This document shows positions 1 through 12,540 of a stretch of 64,000 nt of DNA, one piece after another. A program made the position numbers and the translations under genes. The notes under the pieces are model-generated. The model did no database searches. It saw nothing but the letters and a program-made list of their open reading frames with translations, and was not told the DNA's origin. The DNA is taken from NCBI GenBank assembly GCA_024349245.1, contig JALDNG010000016.1, positions 4,700,001-4,764,000 on the forward strand, in the 5' to 3' direction. The stretch comes from Neodontobutis hainanensis (taxonomy: Eukaryota > Chordata > Actinopteri > Gobiiformes > Odontobutidae). Position 1 is the first letter of the stretch. Each line of letters starts with the position of its first letter.

Positions 1-3000
1 TTCCAGCCGCTCTGTGCTGCTTCTTCCCTGCCTTTCTATTAAGTGTTGTTGGCAACGACAGTTAAATTTTTTTAATTACTAGTCAGAGTAACTTTCTGTC
101 TCTGAAATAAGGGGCATTTGCAACCACTAAACTTAGGAGAAATCCTGTTGTCTCAATGTTTCTCTTTGGCTAAACACTGTTTACACATCTTTGTTTTTTT
201 GAATAGCTCTAGGCCTTTCTTTAAGGTTTTGTGTCCAAGTGACTTGGAAAATAAATCTTTTTTCATGAGATGCATTTATGATTAAGATTGTTGACTTTAT
301 TTTTGCGTACTCACTCTTGACGGATTGATATTTTGTAATGACAATAATTAATTAATTAATTGAATTGTCTCTCAGCAATTGTATGTATAACATCCAGTTT
401 TATATATTTTATTTTACACTGAGCATGTCACATTTATGGCAAAACAATTCAAGTCTAAGAAATGGACTAATGAGAATATATAATAATAGGTTAACATAAA
501 TACACACAAATGTAAATGCAATTTAAAGCAATTGCTTAGTAAAAATGCATTTAAATGACTTAATGATAGCCTTGCACTATTTGTCTATTTACTATCCTAG
601 CATTAATTGTATCATAGATGTCTGTTTACTGGTATTACTGTAAAGAAGCTGCATGGTCTGCCTGCAGTTTTGAAAAAAAAAATATTATTAGTATATTAAT
701 GCAGTTTATGCTTGTACTCTATTGAACACCCTCGTGGCAAACCCTCTATTCATGCACCACTGAGAGCCACTGAAATATTTGCTTTTAAAGAGGGATTTAA
801 GAGGGAAAAATACATATTTGTTGATTGGAAAGTGAATCAACCTAACCCAGAGTCCACTGATACCATACAATTATGTAAATGCAGGCCTTGTAACAAACAG
901 CACCAAAGTGTTTTTGGAGGAAATGCTTTAGGAGCGCAAGAGGACTGCACGTGTACACATTCTTTTGGGCACAGACCAACACTGGACATTGTTCTGTGGC
1001 ATTACACACTTGCACCGACACACACACTCCAGGGATGATGTCTGGCTAGGTGGATAAAGTAGTGCTATTGTAATTCGATAGATGGCTTTCCCTAAGATAA
1101 TCTGCCTTAAACAGATGATCATTTTGGGAGTAGATTTGATTGATGTGGGACAGGCACGGAAAGATTAAGGGACACAGAGAGGATGTACGTTTAACGCAGT
1201 GTGCTTCTGCGTGTATGTGTGTAAAAAAAGAGAAAATAAAAAGGGTACGTGTAGTGGCGAACATGATTTAGTGCCAGCCGGATGCAGAATGATGCGCAGA
1301 CTTTTTTTCCCCCTTCTCCATGCCTCTTTTCATATGTCATTGTTCATTTCACAGTTTTCCAAGTTGAAATTTCCTGTTGTAGCACACATTATTTTTGGAG
1401 TGCCCCTATTCTGTAATTTTCTTAAATCACACAACTTTTAGCATAACTTTTATATTGACATTTTTTTAGACGTTCTCTGGTGTGTTTTCGAGCAGAATAG
1501 AACCAAGGCCATTTTTAGCTCATTGCATTTTATTTTCAATTAAATCAAAGAGATCTGTCGCACAAATTATTCCTGTAAAAATAACGTTGTTGTTGTTTTT
1601 TTTTTATATTCAGCTTTTCCAAGAGATAAAATGGCAATTAGCTCTAGTAGCTTTTGAAGAAATAGTTTAGTTGATTGTTCCTTTTCTCTCAAGCGCCTGT
1701 GTGCCTTATCCAGCCTTCATTCACCTGCCATTTCTCTGTTCTTTTCATTTCCTGAAACCATATTAGAGTCCTCTTTCCTTCCTACCCTCTGTCCTTCCTG
1801 TCTTCCGCTCACTTCGGCAGTGTTTTGTGTTTTCCCTACCCTTCCTGCTTTTCTCTTTTTTTCCCCACTCTCCCAACATAATCCTCCGCTCAAGCCCCTA
1901 GGTTGCCGTAGAAACATCAATAACATTCCTGCTTGACAACATCTTAGTGCATTAAAGTGGTCATAGGGGGACTGTGCTCAACAGGCGCACGCACACCCAC
2001 ACGTGTACACACTGTAAGGCATCGCTGGCATTGCTGCTAAAATGGCAACGGCTGACGGCGGCCACAGGACCTACAATAAGCAACAAGCCTAACAATACAA
2101 TGGATTTTCTCAATAACAAATCGGTTGTTTTCTAGATTAATATTTTTTTATCACTTCACTGATGTGCTTTATTACACTTGTAAATAAGCATTTCATCTCA
2201 AATAAATGGGAAATTCCCTTCTTAAATTATGTTAAAAGAAAACCAGGGTTTCATTTATCATATTGAATTTATTACACTGAATGTGGCTGTCTTTAATGCC
2301 CTACAACGTCTTCACAACGAGCCCATGAACTGTAACGTGCATGTGTTTCTTATTGTGTGCCTCGTTTAATTTGTGTACTGGAGGTTCAATTAGAGTAGGG
2401 TCCTGTAATGATCGGGATTATCCTCGCCTGCTTTGTCCTGCAGCGAGATGGTGAATCCCTGCCAGGTGTGGCTTTGCTGTTGTGACCTGCACTTTGACCT
2501 CTATGTACAAAGAGGTGGTTGGGGGCAGGTTGTGCTGTAAGAATCGATGGAGTATAACAAATGTGTTCCAAAAGCTATTGTTTTAACCACTTTATTTGGA
2601 TTTACAAAACTTTCTAGGACAAGTAATACATTTTATTTAAAATTATGTTTTAGATAGATATAGAAAACCTACTTCTGGATGGTTTCATGTCAAAAGTATT
2701 GTATTAACAAAGTAGTCTGCTAATCATATTTGAAGTGAAATATTGATTGTCTCTCTTGAGTGCTAAAGTCTGTCTTAGGCAACAGTGTATCTGACCAGGA
2801 TATGTATTTGTGTGACAGTGGAAGTATCCACTAGAGTCCACTCTCGGCTTGGACTAACGCCACTTTCTCTCTCTATCTGTGTCCCCTTTTCCCTCTCTCC
2901 ACTCTGTCGCTCAGTCCATCTCAATTAATACTCTCCCACCTCCCTTCGAGGGCCTATTATACATTAGCCCTCTAAATCGAATCTCATGGAAATTGCCAGG

Positions 3001-4502
3001 GAGACTAACGCTTGCCAGTTTGACTGACACAACGTCAGATTGGTATTCAGCGTGAGGGAATGGACGAGAGGCGACTCACACACCTTAAGCTCAGAAATGA
3101 CACAGACAGACGGGCGCGCACACACTCGAGCGGTCAGCCACACGCTCGCTTCTTAACTCACGGTCATATGCACATACAGTACATGAACTGGACAGTGGGT
3201 AATGCTTTTCAATGCGCACTGATAATTTTGTGTCAAACTGACAGAGCAGGGGTGATAACGATGGCCTCTTTTGCTGACAGCGGCCTCAGATTGTTCCCTG
3301 GACAGACCTGTCATCATCCTAGTCAAATTATTCTGATTGGCCGCTGATTTTCAGATGGCATCCTCCTGTGTGTGTTTGATTGTGTCCTTGCATTCTTGCA
3401 TGTGTGAATGTGTGTCTGATTTGCCGATACAACCCCAGTTTCCTCATTTGTTGCTATTCCCACCTGTCTCCACGGTGACTGTAGTGTGTCTAATCACTTG
3501 ATGTGATTTGTGTTGGTAAAACAACGTAGCTTCCTCTGATGAGGGCCTCCCCATGGTGTGTGTGTGGATGGCTGTTTGATGCAGGCACCCTTTGGGGTTT
3601 TCCAAATCAACATTGCCAAGATCCCGCTGTCCCATTATACAGAGACAAACCTTTCTGTCTGAAATGGCGACACACAAATGCTGCAACATTGGTACTTAAT
3701 ACCAGCAATACCTATTTTACAGTAAATGCTCTCACACACTCATTGCATCATTTAATTAGTGCTTGATGATATGGCAAAGATGATCACAATTCTTTTTCAA
3801 TATTTATCAACTATGTGAACCAGTGTAAGCTTGTTATATCCAATGCTTATCTTTGATCACAACTCTGATGTCTTAATGCCATATGACACAGTTATTTTAT
3901 TCCAACATTAACTTGCAATAAGAAACTTAATTATATAAATAATGTAACATAATTATATAAAGCAATTGCCTGTTTTTTCTTGGGTGTGAAAAGCCTTGAA
4001 TTAGTGGCAACAGTGTAAAAATGAACTGGGGCTCTCGAGTAAACACAGTCTGCCCAATAAAATCTGACAGTTGTTAGCAAAAATGTCTAAAATGCACAAT
4101 TTCTACAGAGACGTTTGATATAGCTTATATACATATGCACATGCGATTGCTCCAGTCAGACAAGCACATAATGGGCTAAAGAGGAACATGCAGCAGATAG
4201 TTTTCCAGCTAGCCGCCTCACTAATGCTAACAGGACATGTCAGACAGTGGAGTGAGCGCGAGAGAGATTTAAAGAGGGAAAGTCGGGACGCCAGTACATG
4301 ATAGAGACAGACGTACACAGTGAAAGATTTAACTTTTAACAGAGACATGCTGTCACATAGAGGCAGGGACCTGACATTGTGGCACAAATATTGCATTGAT
4401 GTAATAAAACAATGATCTCTACATCCCTGGATTTGGAATGGGATATTGTTTACGTTAATAGGATTTTAAGATGTCTATTTAACTCTTTTAAATATAGCTA
4501 AG

Positions 4503-4504
<2 letters not shown>
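1..4504. other. Non-coding DNA, presumed upstream camkmt intron
   Basis: No supportable exon or RNA gene. Open frames are short and have no recognisable motif. The tract holds a pyrimidine-rich run (about 1715-1880), short TTAA/AT-rich patches and a few CA-rich stretches. A GC-balanced non-repetitive part near 2380-2570 includes a nuclear-receptor-like repeat, listed separately. Confidence 0.6.
2483..2500 (-). promoter_or_regulatory. Nuclear-receptor half-site pair (DR6-like)
   Basis: Two TGACCT half-sites (AGGTCA on the - strand) in the same orientation are separated by six bases. The segment between also makes an imperfect AGGTCA-A-AGTGCA direct repeat with one-base spacing. Nuclear receptors bind such repeats, but hexamer pairs arise often by chance. 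Low confidence. Confidence 0.2.

Positions 4505-4562
<58 letters not shown>
4505..4562. repeat. (AT)n microsatellite
   Basis: Uninterrupted AT dinucleotides, about 29 units, followed by ordinary AT-rich sequence. Likely polymorphic in length. Confidence 0.97.
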
Positions 4563-4564
<2 letters not shown>

Positions 4565-5190
4565 TTGTAAACCACTGCAGTACAACTACTTATATATATT
4601 AGGGTTTGTTAAATGGTTAGGATTTAAATATTGGTTATGCCCATATTCCTTTACATTATGCATAGAACTACCACTGTTCAACTCTTAAGGTCTTGCATAG
4701 TTGTTTGTATTCAGTTAAGAACCTGTGTCTGAAGTGTGCAGTTAGATAGACAGCAGTGGGAAAGGACAAATGTAAAACACAAACACTCGGACGCCAGGGC
4801 ACAGCCACTTCTGTCCAGCTCCTACCCCACAGCCTCTCTGCACCTTTGCTTCTCCCTGGAGACTGTGCTTGCCAATCTGTGCCAGGCTGTGAAACATTAA
4901 AACCATGCAATATTCAACAGGACTAAGTCGTGCTTTTAGCATCAAGCCGGTGTTGTCTCTATATGTTTAGAGGCAAGCCCGCAGCAAGAACAACCTGATT
5001 AGCTAGTGAGGGATTGTTTTTACTTCTCAGGACCAGGTGAGAGATGTTTCTGCAGAGGCTTGTACTGCTTTTGGGTGTTTTATATTACTTACTAAAAAGA
5101 TTCCCAGGCCTGTTCTGCTCACAAGATCTTAAAGAAAAAAGTTAAAGCACATTTTGGTTGTATTTTTATATATTTATATATATATATATG

Positions 5191-5392
5191 GAAGGTGAAG
5201 GCGACAGTGGTGCCTGTGGTCATCAGAGCACTCGGGGCTACAGCAGATCCCTGGAAGAACACCTGACATCTCGGTCCAGAAAAGTGCAGTACTAGGAACA
5301 GCAAAGATACTGCGCTGAACCCTCAAGCTCCCAGGCCTGGGAGGACCTGAGCTCGAAGGATGAGACTACCCACGGAGGGTGAAGGACAAAGT
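5191..5392 (+). mobile_element. LINE-type retroelement ORF fragment (decayed)
   Basis: In two + frames it reads VVPVVIRALGAT, then after a frameshift ISVQKSAVLGTAKILR and, past a stop, TLKLPGL. I recognise this as a C-terminal segment common to teleost non-LTR reverse-transcriptase proteins. The frame is broken by at least one indel and stops, so it is a relic. T-rich and (TA)n tracts flank it on both sides (about 5161-5189 and 5392-5425), compatible with a retroposed 3' end or insertion into a microsatellite. The exact clade is not resolvable by eye. Confidence 0.6.
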
Positions 5393-5425
5393 TTTTTTTA
5401 TTTATTTATATATATATATATATAA

Positions 5426-8400
5426 ATTTATTTAGCTTTTAATGTCACATGAAAACCTCCTTATTGAATTCTAATGTTTGTGTAGCGTTAAGTCAAGGCC
5501 AGGTACTACAAATTGTTTTTTATAATTTGATCTTCAGCAGGTACTCCAAACTATCTAAAAGCAGACTTTTGGGCTGTATGTTAATTTGGTGTATTCAGGT
5601 ATATGTTCAGATGTATTAATAAATGGTTTACTAATGTCAAGAAAAAAAATAAGAAAAAGGGAAGCAAGTAAAACACATATAAAGCCCTTTTTGATCAACT
5701 TGCAGTTCTATGTTTTATATTGAGAAAGATCATTCACAAGCAGATTGCCACAAGCATTTAAGGTGGTTGCCGATCTTCTCAGGAGTGGACGTCCCAGCAA
5801 ATGGCTCATAAAGTGGCGCATGGCAGTGGATTGTTGACTGTCCCTGAGTCAACCATGAATTTCTGTAAACCAGAGTATTTCTAGAGGGAAAATGGAGGCC
5901 ACGTGTCCCCTTGATTAAGCTTTGATAACAAAGTGTAATGCAAATGTACAATGATCTAATGCACAACAGCAAATCATCACAATGGCTGAAGCTCAAGACC
6001 CGCTTCCACCAGATAATTGAAGATAGATAGAATTTAGTGAGAGGGCAATAACCTCTTTATCTTTAACAATCACCCTTTTTTGTGATTTACCCAAATTTTA
6101 GACTTAATAATGCTTTCAGCAGTGGAAAGCATGCCTTGGCTTTACTTAAATCTTTCATCTTTCACTGTGCCTTAGTTTGAGAATATAATATACAAAGCAC
6201 TGTGCACTGTTCAAGGGCCAGCGAAAGCTTACACATTACATGCAAATAGGGACTTCTTTTACTAAAAAAAGCTAGAGTGAGATTTTACTTAGTTCAGTAT
6301 ATTTCTTCTTTGTGCTATGTATCATTTACTACCTGCATGCACACTCGATTACTCTTGTTAGACTGTCGAACCTTGATGTTATTCCATCTGACTTCAGTTT
6401 TCTTCCCTTCCTGTCTTTTCCCTTAACCCTACTCATCGACTTTCGGCCGAACAGCAGCTCTTGAATAATTGCAGTGAGGAAGAATTTTTTCAATGCATAC
6501 GTGATGGGCTCTCTGAAGCATCTCCTCTTTCTCTCCCTCTCTCACTGAAAGTCTATCCTCTCTTCCTAATCCCACCTTGTCTATCTGAAGAAGTGAGTTT
6601 CACACACAGCCACATCCCGTTTGGATAAAACCAGCTGAGTGCACTAAGACATGCATAGGAAGAGAAACTTATCTCTGCTCAGCACTGTTACTGGATACAC
6701 ACGCTCCCTGTTTGGTAGCTGCTACATAAGCATTACATCTAAATACTGGCATTCACATACATCTAAAGGTCAATTGCTGTTTGAAACATGACCTTAATGA
6801 GAAGTGCTTCTCTTTTTAACAAAACACTCGAGGTGTTGGTTATTTGTAGCAGTACATACATGTTCAGTTGTTTAGCATGTTCCCATGTTTGTGTGTGGAG
6901 ACGTGTGTACGCTCATACATTATGTGGAGAGCCATGATTAGTGCAGTTATGTGCTCTCAAGTGGCAGGAATCTCTTCCATTTCAAACATAATAGGGTTTA
7001 CACAAGCACACATGGATACACACAACTGCACAGAATTTACTCACTTGACAAATATAAACACACTTTAGCACCAAAACAGTGTGTGTATGTGTTTTAGTAG
7101 AGCCACTGACACACAGCCTTGTCTCAAATAACAAAGCATAATTAACAATGTAGTGGGACTTGGTCAACAAGCTATCTCGTTTAAAGTGACACTCTTTACA
7201 TTTATATGCATACTTGAGCTACAGTCATAGCTTGTCCAATCCATTTAGTTGAACTACTGTCCATGTACCTGTATACATCCCTCAGCTTAAACATTTTTGT
7301 ATTTTGTCTTGCTTTTAGATAGTTTTTTTTGTTAAGCTCATATGTTTATGTAGCAGACAGTTGAAGAGGTGCAGAGTGGTTAGGCCTTGTTAGGACCCGA
7401 CTGAGGTCCAGCATGCCCATGCCACAGTAGCTTGACTTCCAACAACATTATCTAGGAGTGTTAGATCGAGATTGAGAAACCTCTTGAACAACACATTCCT
7501 AGTGCCTCAGTGTAACCACATCGGCAATATAAGGGCACAAACTAGGTCTCTTGCTGTTTTCTCAGCCTGTTTGGGTCACAGCCAATACATCCAACAGTTA
7601 GTCATGTGTTAACACTAACCTCTGCCTCAAAAAGGATGGGCTCCATCAGTTGAACAGTGTCCCAATGTCGCTATAAGACATTTTTGGGATAAGGACAGTT
7701 TAGGGTCACACACACTCCATCTTTGTTGGCTAATCCCCCCTCCCTCCAGCTGTGCAATCATAATTTTAAAGGTGTTGTCTGTATAATTTTGGTGGATTAT
7801 GTGATTAGGAAGCTATTGTGGCAGATTAATGTGTGAATGAGGTTAACCATTGATGAAATGGCTTTTGTCAGCCTTTGCCCTCTGCAGCCTATTGTAATAC
7901 AGTGTCCTTGTCCTTTTGTGTGCGGCACGTGTGTGTTTGAATGATATAAAATGAGAAAGACAGGTGGAGGCCAAAGCCTTTTAATCTTTAAGCCCGATTT
8001 ATTTATGATCATATGTCTCGATTTATTTAGTTAATGCGTTAGGTGCTGGTCTGAAAGCTTTCCCATCCTTTCATCCCTCTGCTACAAAAGGCAGAGCGTT
8101 GTTGGATGCGGATGAAGCTCTGAAGAGACCAGTCCTGGCTCTAGCCTGGAGCTAGCTGTCACAAACAGAACATTTAATAGTCTCCCTCTCTCCCTTTCTG
8201 CTCGTCTCTCTGGAGCTGGTCCGCTGTCGGCTCAGGTCATTCCAGATAGGACTCTATCTTAGGATGATCTCACTGACAGCACCCACTTTAGACTAATCAC
8301 TCCATTTAGACTGGAGTGGCCCTAAGGTGGGAGGCACAGAGAGTGAGAGAGACGACAGAGATGAACAGTAACTAACCCGCAGGAAAAGAAGGAAATGAGG

Positions 8401-10477
8401 GAATTTGAGTTGAGAAGGGAAACTGGAAAAGAGAGATATTTATTTTGGGGACAGTTGAAGTGAGGGATGTATGTCTTACCTCTTTGTGTTAATAAGTCAC
8501 TAATTGCACTATTGACACAATTGACAAAATAGCAGAGATGTGATGCAATATTAAATTTTATCCATATTTTGAGTGATACTGAACACTTTAAAGCAGCCCT
8601 ACTCCTAATTGACACACTTTAAAAAGATACATTGCTTTATAACACTGTTTAACCCTAACTCTATAGATTCTTCTGATGGGAAGTTTTAAAATCCAAAATG
8701 TGTTTCTACTGCTCATGATAATCAAAAAGAGCAGTGCTTGATGCTGGATGTATGCTCAGTATAACCTTCTCTGATGAAACCTGATGAAATTGTCCATCCT
8801 GTATCTTTTTACTGTATGGCAGCTGCTAATGAACAATAGCCCAGTCCCTCCGTTCCAGTTCCAGTCCCCCCTCTCAATGGTCAGATAACCTCTACCTGTC
8901 ACTCCACATCTCCGCCTCTTCTTACCCCATTCTCCCATCTCTTTTTCCATCCGTCCATCCCTGGGTGTCCCTATTCATCCGCAGTGATGGAGTTGGTCTG
9001 ACTCGCTGTTGCTTTTCAATGCGGTGAGCACACACAGGCGCAGGAGCACACACTTGCACATACACACTTTGAGCTTGCCATTTACCTGACTCAGTGCCTC
9101 TATTCTCTGGCTCCAAATTGACCGTTGGCTGGACAGATGGACGGATGACCCTTGGTGGTGGCTCTCTCTTCATTCTCTGTGTCTCTGACACACACACATT
9201 CGCTATGGAGCCCAGCTCATAGGGCACAAATATGTGTTGGGAATACATTCTTTTTTACAACTTTCTGGCTCTTTCTTTTGCACTAGCTGGCAGACATGTG
9301 CAGTCTAAATCCACCTATTTTATTTAAGGAAACCATGATATTAGTGCTTTTACTTTCAGTACGGATTTTTGAAATCTAGTAAATTGAATTACATAGTATT
9401 ATGACGTGAGAATTGAAAGCAGTGTCTTTAGGCATTGTTTATTAAACAAAGTGCAAAGTAAAGATGGATGTCTTTTTGCACAATTAGTTGGTTCATATAT
9501 TGCAGTGGCGTGGATTAAAGTAATACAATTAATGCACATTGTGTGGCTGTGCGAACAAGGAGAGATACCGACAAGTGTTTACAACATGCTAATGTTTGAT
9601 AATACTCCAGAGTGCATTAACCCTTCAGCAGATCAACAGGTAGTTCAAATATACAGTCAACACTTTCATGGCATCTGGGTAAATCAGCAGCTGTTGTGAT
9701 TGATCTAAAGAACGCCCAGCCTTGACGCGGAATACGTTGGCTGAGCTCTTGTATCATGCATAACTGTGGCTTTGTCAAAAGTTTGCAGGCCAGATCTTTT
9801 CCATCTGAGGTTAATCCCACAGAGAGAGAAGGATCCCAAACCTGAATATTACCGGCGCTCAAATCTCCTCACAGTCAGACGCCACTACTCACATCTCACA
9901 CCTTCACACGGGGGGTTTGCATGTCAAGATAAGTGGAAGAGCTAAAGGGAGACAAACACAGCCCTGTGCACTGCACTGAATGGCAAATGCATGGATGCGC
10001 AGGCAACACACATCCACACAGTTACAGAGACGTGCACAAAACAAACCAAAGTCACACACTTACAGTATAAACAAACACATATACGCCTGCACACACCGAC
10101 CCACACTGGCAGTAGAACTCATCGGTGTGCTATCTGCACTCCTCTCTCTGCAGTAGGCAGATAAGTGCCATAGTCAAACCAGCGAGGGAGAAACACTGTA
10201 CTGGATAGACCCTGTAGCTGTATTTTGAATGCCCAGCAGTGGCTTGGGGCATGTTTGTTTTTGAAGAGACTCAAACACCATAAATGGCTGTAAATCCCTC
10301 AAATGTCCTATTCATACTGTCAATTAAACATGCTATTTCAGGTTGTGTCCTTGTTTGCACATTTTTATTCAGCTGCCCCTCTGCCCCACATTTTCCTTTT
10401 GTTTTTTATAATCTATTCCATTAGAACTGATTGAGTAACTGGAGGGCTGATTCCTCGGACATGTTAATATTGTTATT
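5426..10477. other. Non-coding DNA, presumed upstream camkmt intron
   Basis: No exon or structured RNA could be supported. The DNA is mostly unique-looking, with CA-rich patches (about 7015-7130, 9030-9070, 9990-10110). The stretch around 7780-8040 is rich in TTAAT/ATTTA motifs without simple repeat structure and might be regulatory, but nothing specific can be claimed. Confidence 0.5.
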
Positions 10478-10536
10478 AAAAAAATAAAAAATTATCACTT
10501 TATTGTCCCCGTGGGGAAATTTACTGTCGGCCGCAA
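10478..10536 (-). mobile_element. Retroposon 3' tail fragment
   Basis: On the - strand it reads TTTCCCCACGGGGACAATAA followed by an A/T-rich run, a 3'-end signature carried by many teleost non-LTR elements. The small CCCC/GGGG hairpin is characteristic. No coding remnant is recognisable upstream of the tail. Confidence 0.5.
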
Positions 10537-10552
10537 CCATCAGGGGGCGCTG
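10537..10552 (+). promoter_or_regulatory. CTCF-like binding motif
   Basis: CCATCAGGGGGCGCTG fits the known CTCF core (CCANCAGGGGGCGC) at nearly every position. It lies directly beside a retroposon tail, so it may have arrived with the element. The motif reads 5' to 3' on the + strand. Occupancy is unknown. Confidence 0.5.
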
Positions 10553-12416
10553 AATGTGTTTCAATGTTTGTGGGTGAAACTGGAGTACCTGGGAGTTGTT
10601 GCAACATGTTTCCTACTTTTGTTTTGGGGTATATAGCTCCTGAGAATACTAGCAGTAGCAGCAGAATATCCACAGTTGGAATATCTGGCAATGTGTTTGA
10701 TTTTTTTCCCCCTCCTAGATTCTTGTCAGCTTTAGTGCACTTGTGTGACCTGATGTGGTATCATACTGCCAAGCAGCCTGAAGAGCTCCATTGATCTGTA
10801 CCCTGACCAATATACTTGTATACTGCTGCAAAGCCATGTGGGTAATAATGTTCTGGCTCCATTCATCTCCTATATATTGTTACATGTTGTATAATGTATT
10901 GAGTTTTTTGTCTTCTTTTAGATAAATTCCCAAATATACACCAAACACTAGAAAAGAGTTGTATTTTGACTGTAGCTATTTTGTGTACATGTGTGTCTCT
11001 CAGGGGGGATTTTGTGTGTCCATCTCTGTGCAGGATAAAAGCCTTTCAACTGTGACTGCGGCCAAATCAGCGCCTGCCACAGCAGCTTTAGCTCTACTGC
11101 AGCAACAGTTAACTATCACACTCCAGTCATTAGAGGCAGAGACAGAGCAGGGGGAGATGGGGAGATGGAAGTCTGAGGAATAGCAGGCTCAACGATCTGG
11201 GTCATGGGATTCAGACGACTGAGCACCAGTGATACACTTCTGATCGGGTTTACCAGTGTCAACCCTCTTAGCTTGAGTAAAGACACGCAAAGTTACCGTC
11301 ATCATTTATACTTGTGTTCTCAGTGTACAAGTATTACTTTAAGGGTTAGCAATGTTTTCAATAGAGGGTATTAGAAACACAACTTTTATGATTGTCTCCT
11401 TTAATTTTAGATTGCTGCTTTGCCATAAAAATCAATATAATTTCAGTATCTAAATGGGCTGTATACAATTATTTCATCAGAAACCCATAAAACTACACAT
11501 TCACACATCAACAAATACTACATAGATTCTCCGCTCTGTGTACTGCTGGTCAACACATGAGCCGTGACCTGGAAATCAACACCTCAATAGTTTTTTTGCA
11601 CATTATTTTTTACAGAATTACTTGCAACTTGTACTCGTATTCAAACAAGCACTTATTAGTATCCTTCCTTTCTCTATTGTGTTTTCAAGAGCCTTTAAGA
11701 AGCTTTACACAACCCTAAGTCCCTTAACAGATCAGGCAGCTCGTATATGTTCAACCTTAGCTGTGTGTAGGATAAGTCAGGCTTCCAATACAGAGCCAAT
11801 TGACCTCTTGGCATTAATTGCTGTCTTTGTGGCAAGCATTTCATTGGCAAGTTATACACTGGCTATGAGCCATTTATAGTGAAATTATGTTTATTTTGAG
11901 GTACCAAACCATATACAAAGTATAAGCCTGGTTCTTACAAACAGAGTTGTATCTTTTAAGGAGGTCAGTGCTCACCACTGAACATGTTGTTAAACCACTT
12001 TGTTCTTAACATGGCCTTTGTGTGACCCAGATTAGTCCCATCACTGCGGTGTGTAACCTGGCTCAGTCTGTTTAGGTATGTATGGGCCTATTTACAAGAT
12101 TTGGAACTGAAACTGAGTATTAGAGATGAAAAGGTGTTGCTTACATGTTTTGAACATAAGTATTTAATGCATTTAAAAGCGTGTGCCTAGGGCTTTACTC
12201 TTTCTCCAAAATAGAACATGAGGTTTGCATTGTGTAACATTTTATACAGATTTAGTGTTTTCACATTTTTTATAAAAAAAACAAACTAATTGTACTGGAC
12301 TCAAGTTCGAGAAATAACTTTAAAAGCACACAGAACTGCCTAGTTCATGGTAATATATGTCTTGTATTTTCGTAACAATTAATAATAATAATAGTCAAAA
12401 CATTCTGCATTCTCAA

Positions 12417-12540
12417 CGTCCATCCATCCATCTTCCTCCGATTATCCGGGGCCCGGGTCCCGGGGGCAGCAGTCTAAGCAGAGACGCCCAGACCTCCCCC
12501 TCCCCAGACACGTCTTCCAGCTCTTCCAGGGGACTACCTA
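12417..12540 (+). mobile_element. LINE-like dispersed repeat fragment
   Basis: The block starting with tandem CATC and followed by TTCCTCCGATTATCCGGGG, GGGGGCAGCAGTCTAAGCAG and a CTTCCAGCTCTTCC segment is a very common teleost dispersed repeat, which I associate with non-LTR elements. Its GC content is far above its AT-rich surroundings. Only about 120 bases remain. Family name uncertain. Confidence 0.55.

Noticed and set aside
9406..9699. Open frame containing FDNTPECI, resembling the FDNTGN part of the Camkmt N-terminal region
   Set aside because: Only a four-residue coincidence; the flanking residues do not fit the family and no splice sites in the required phase frame it.
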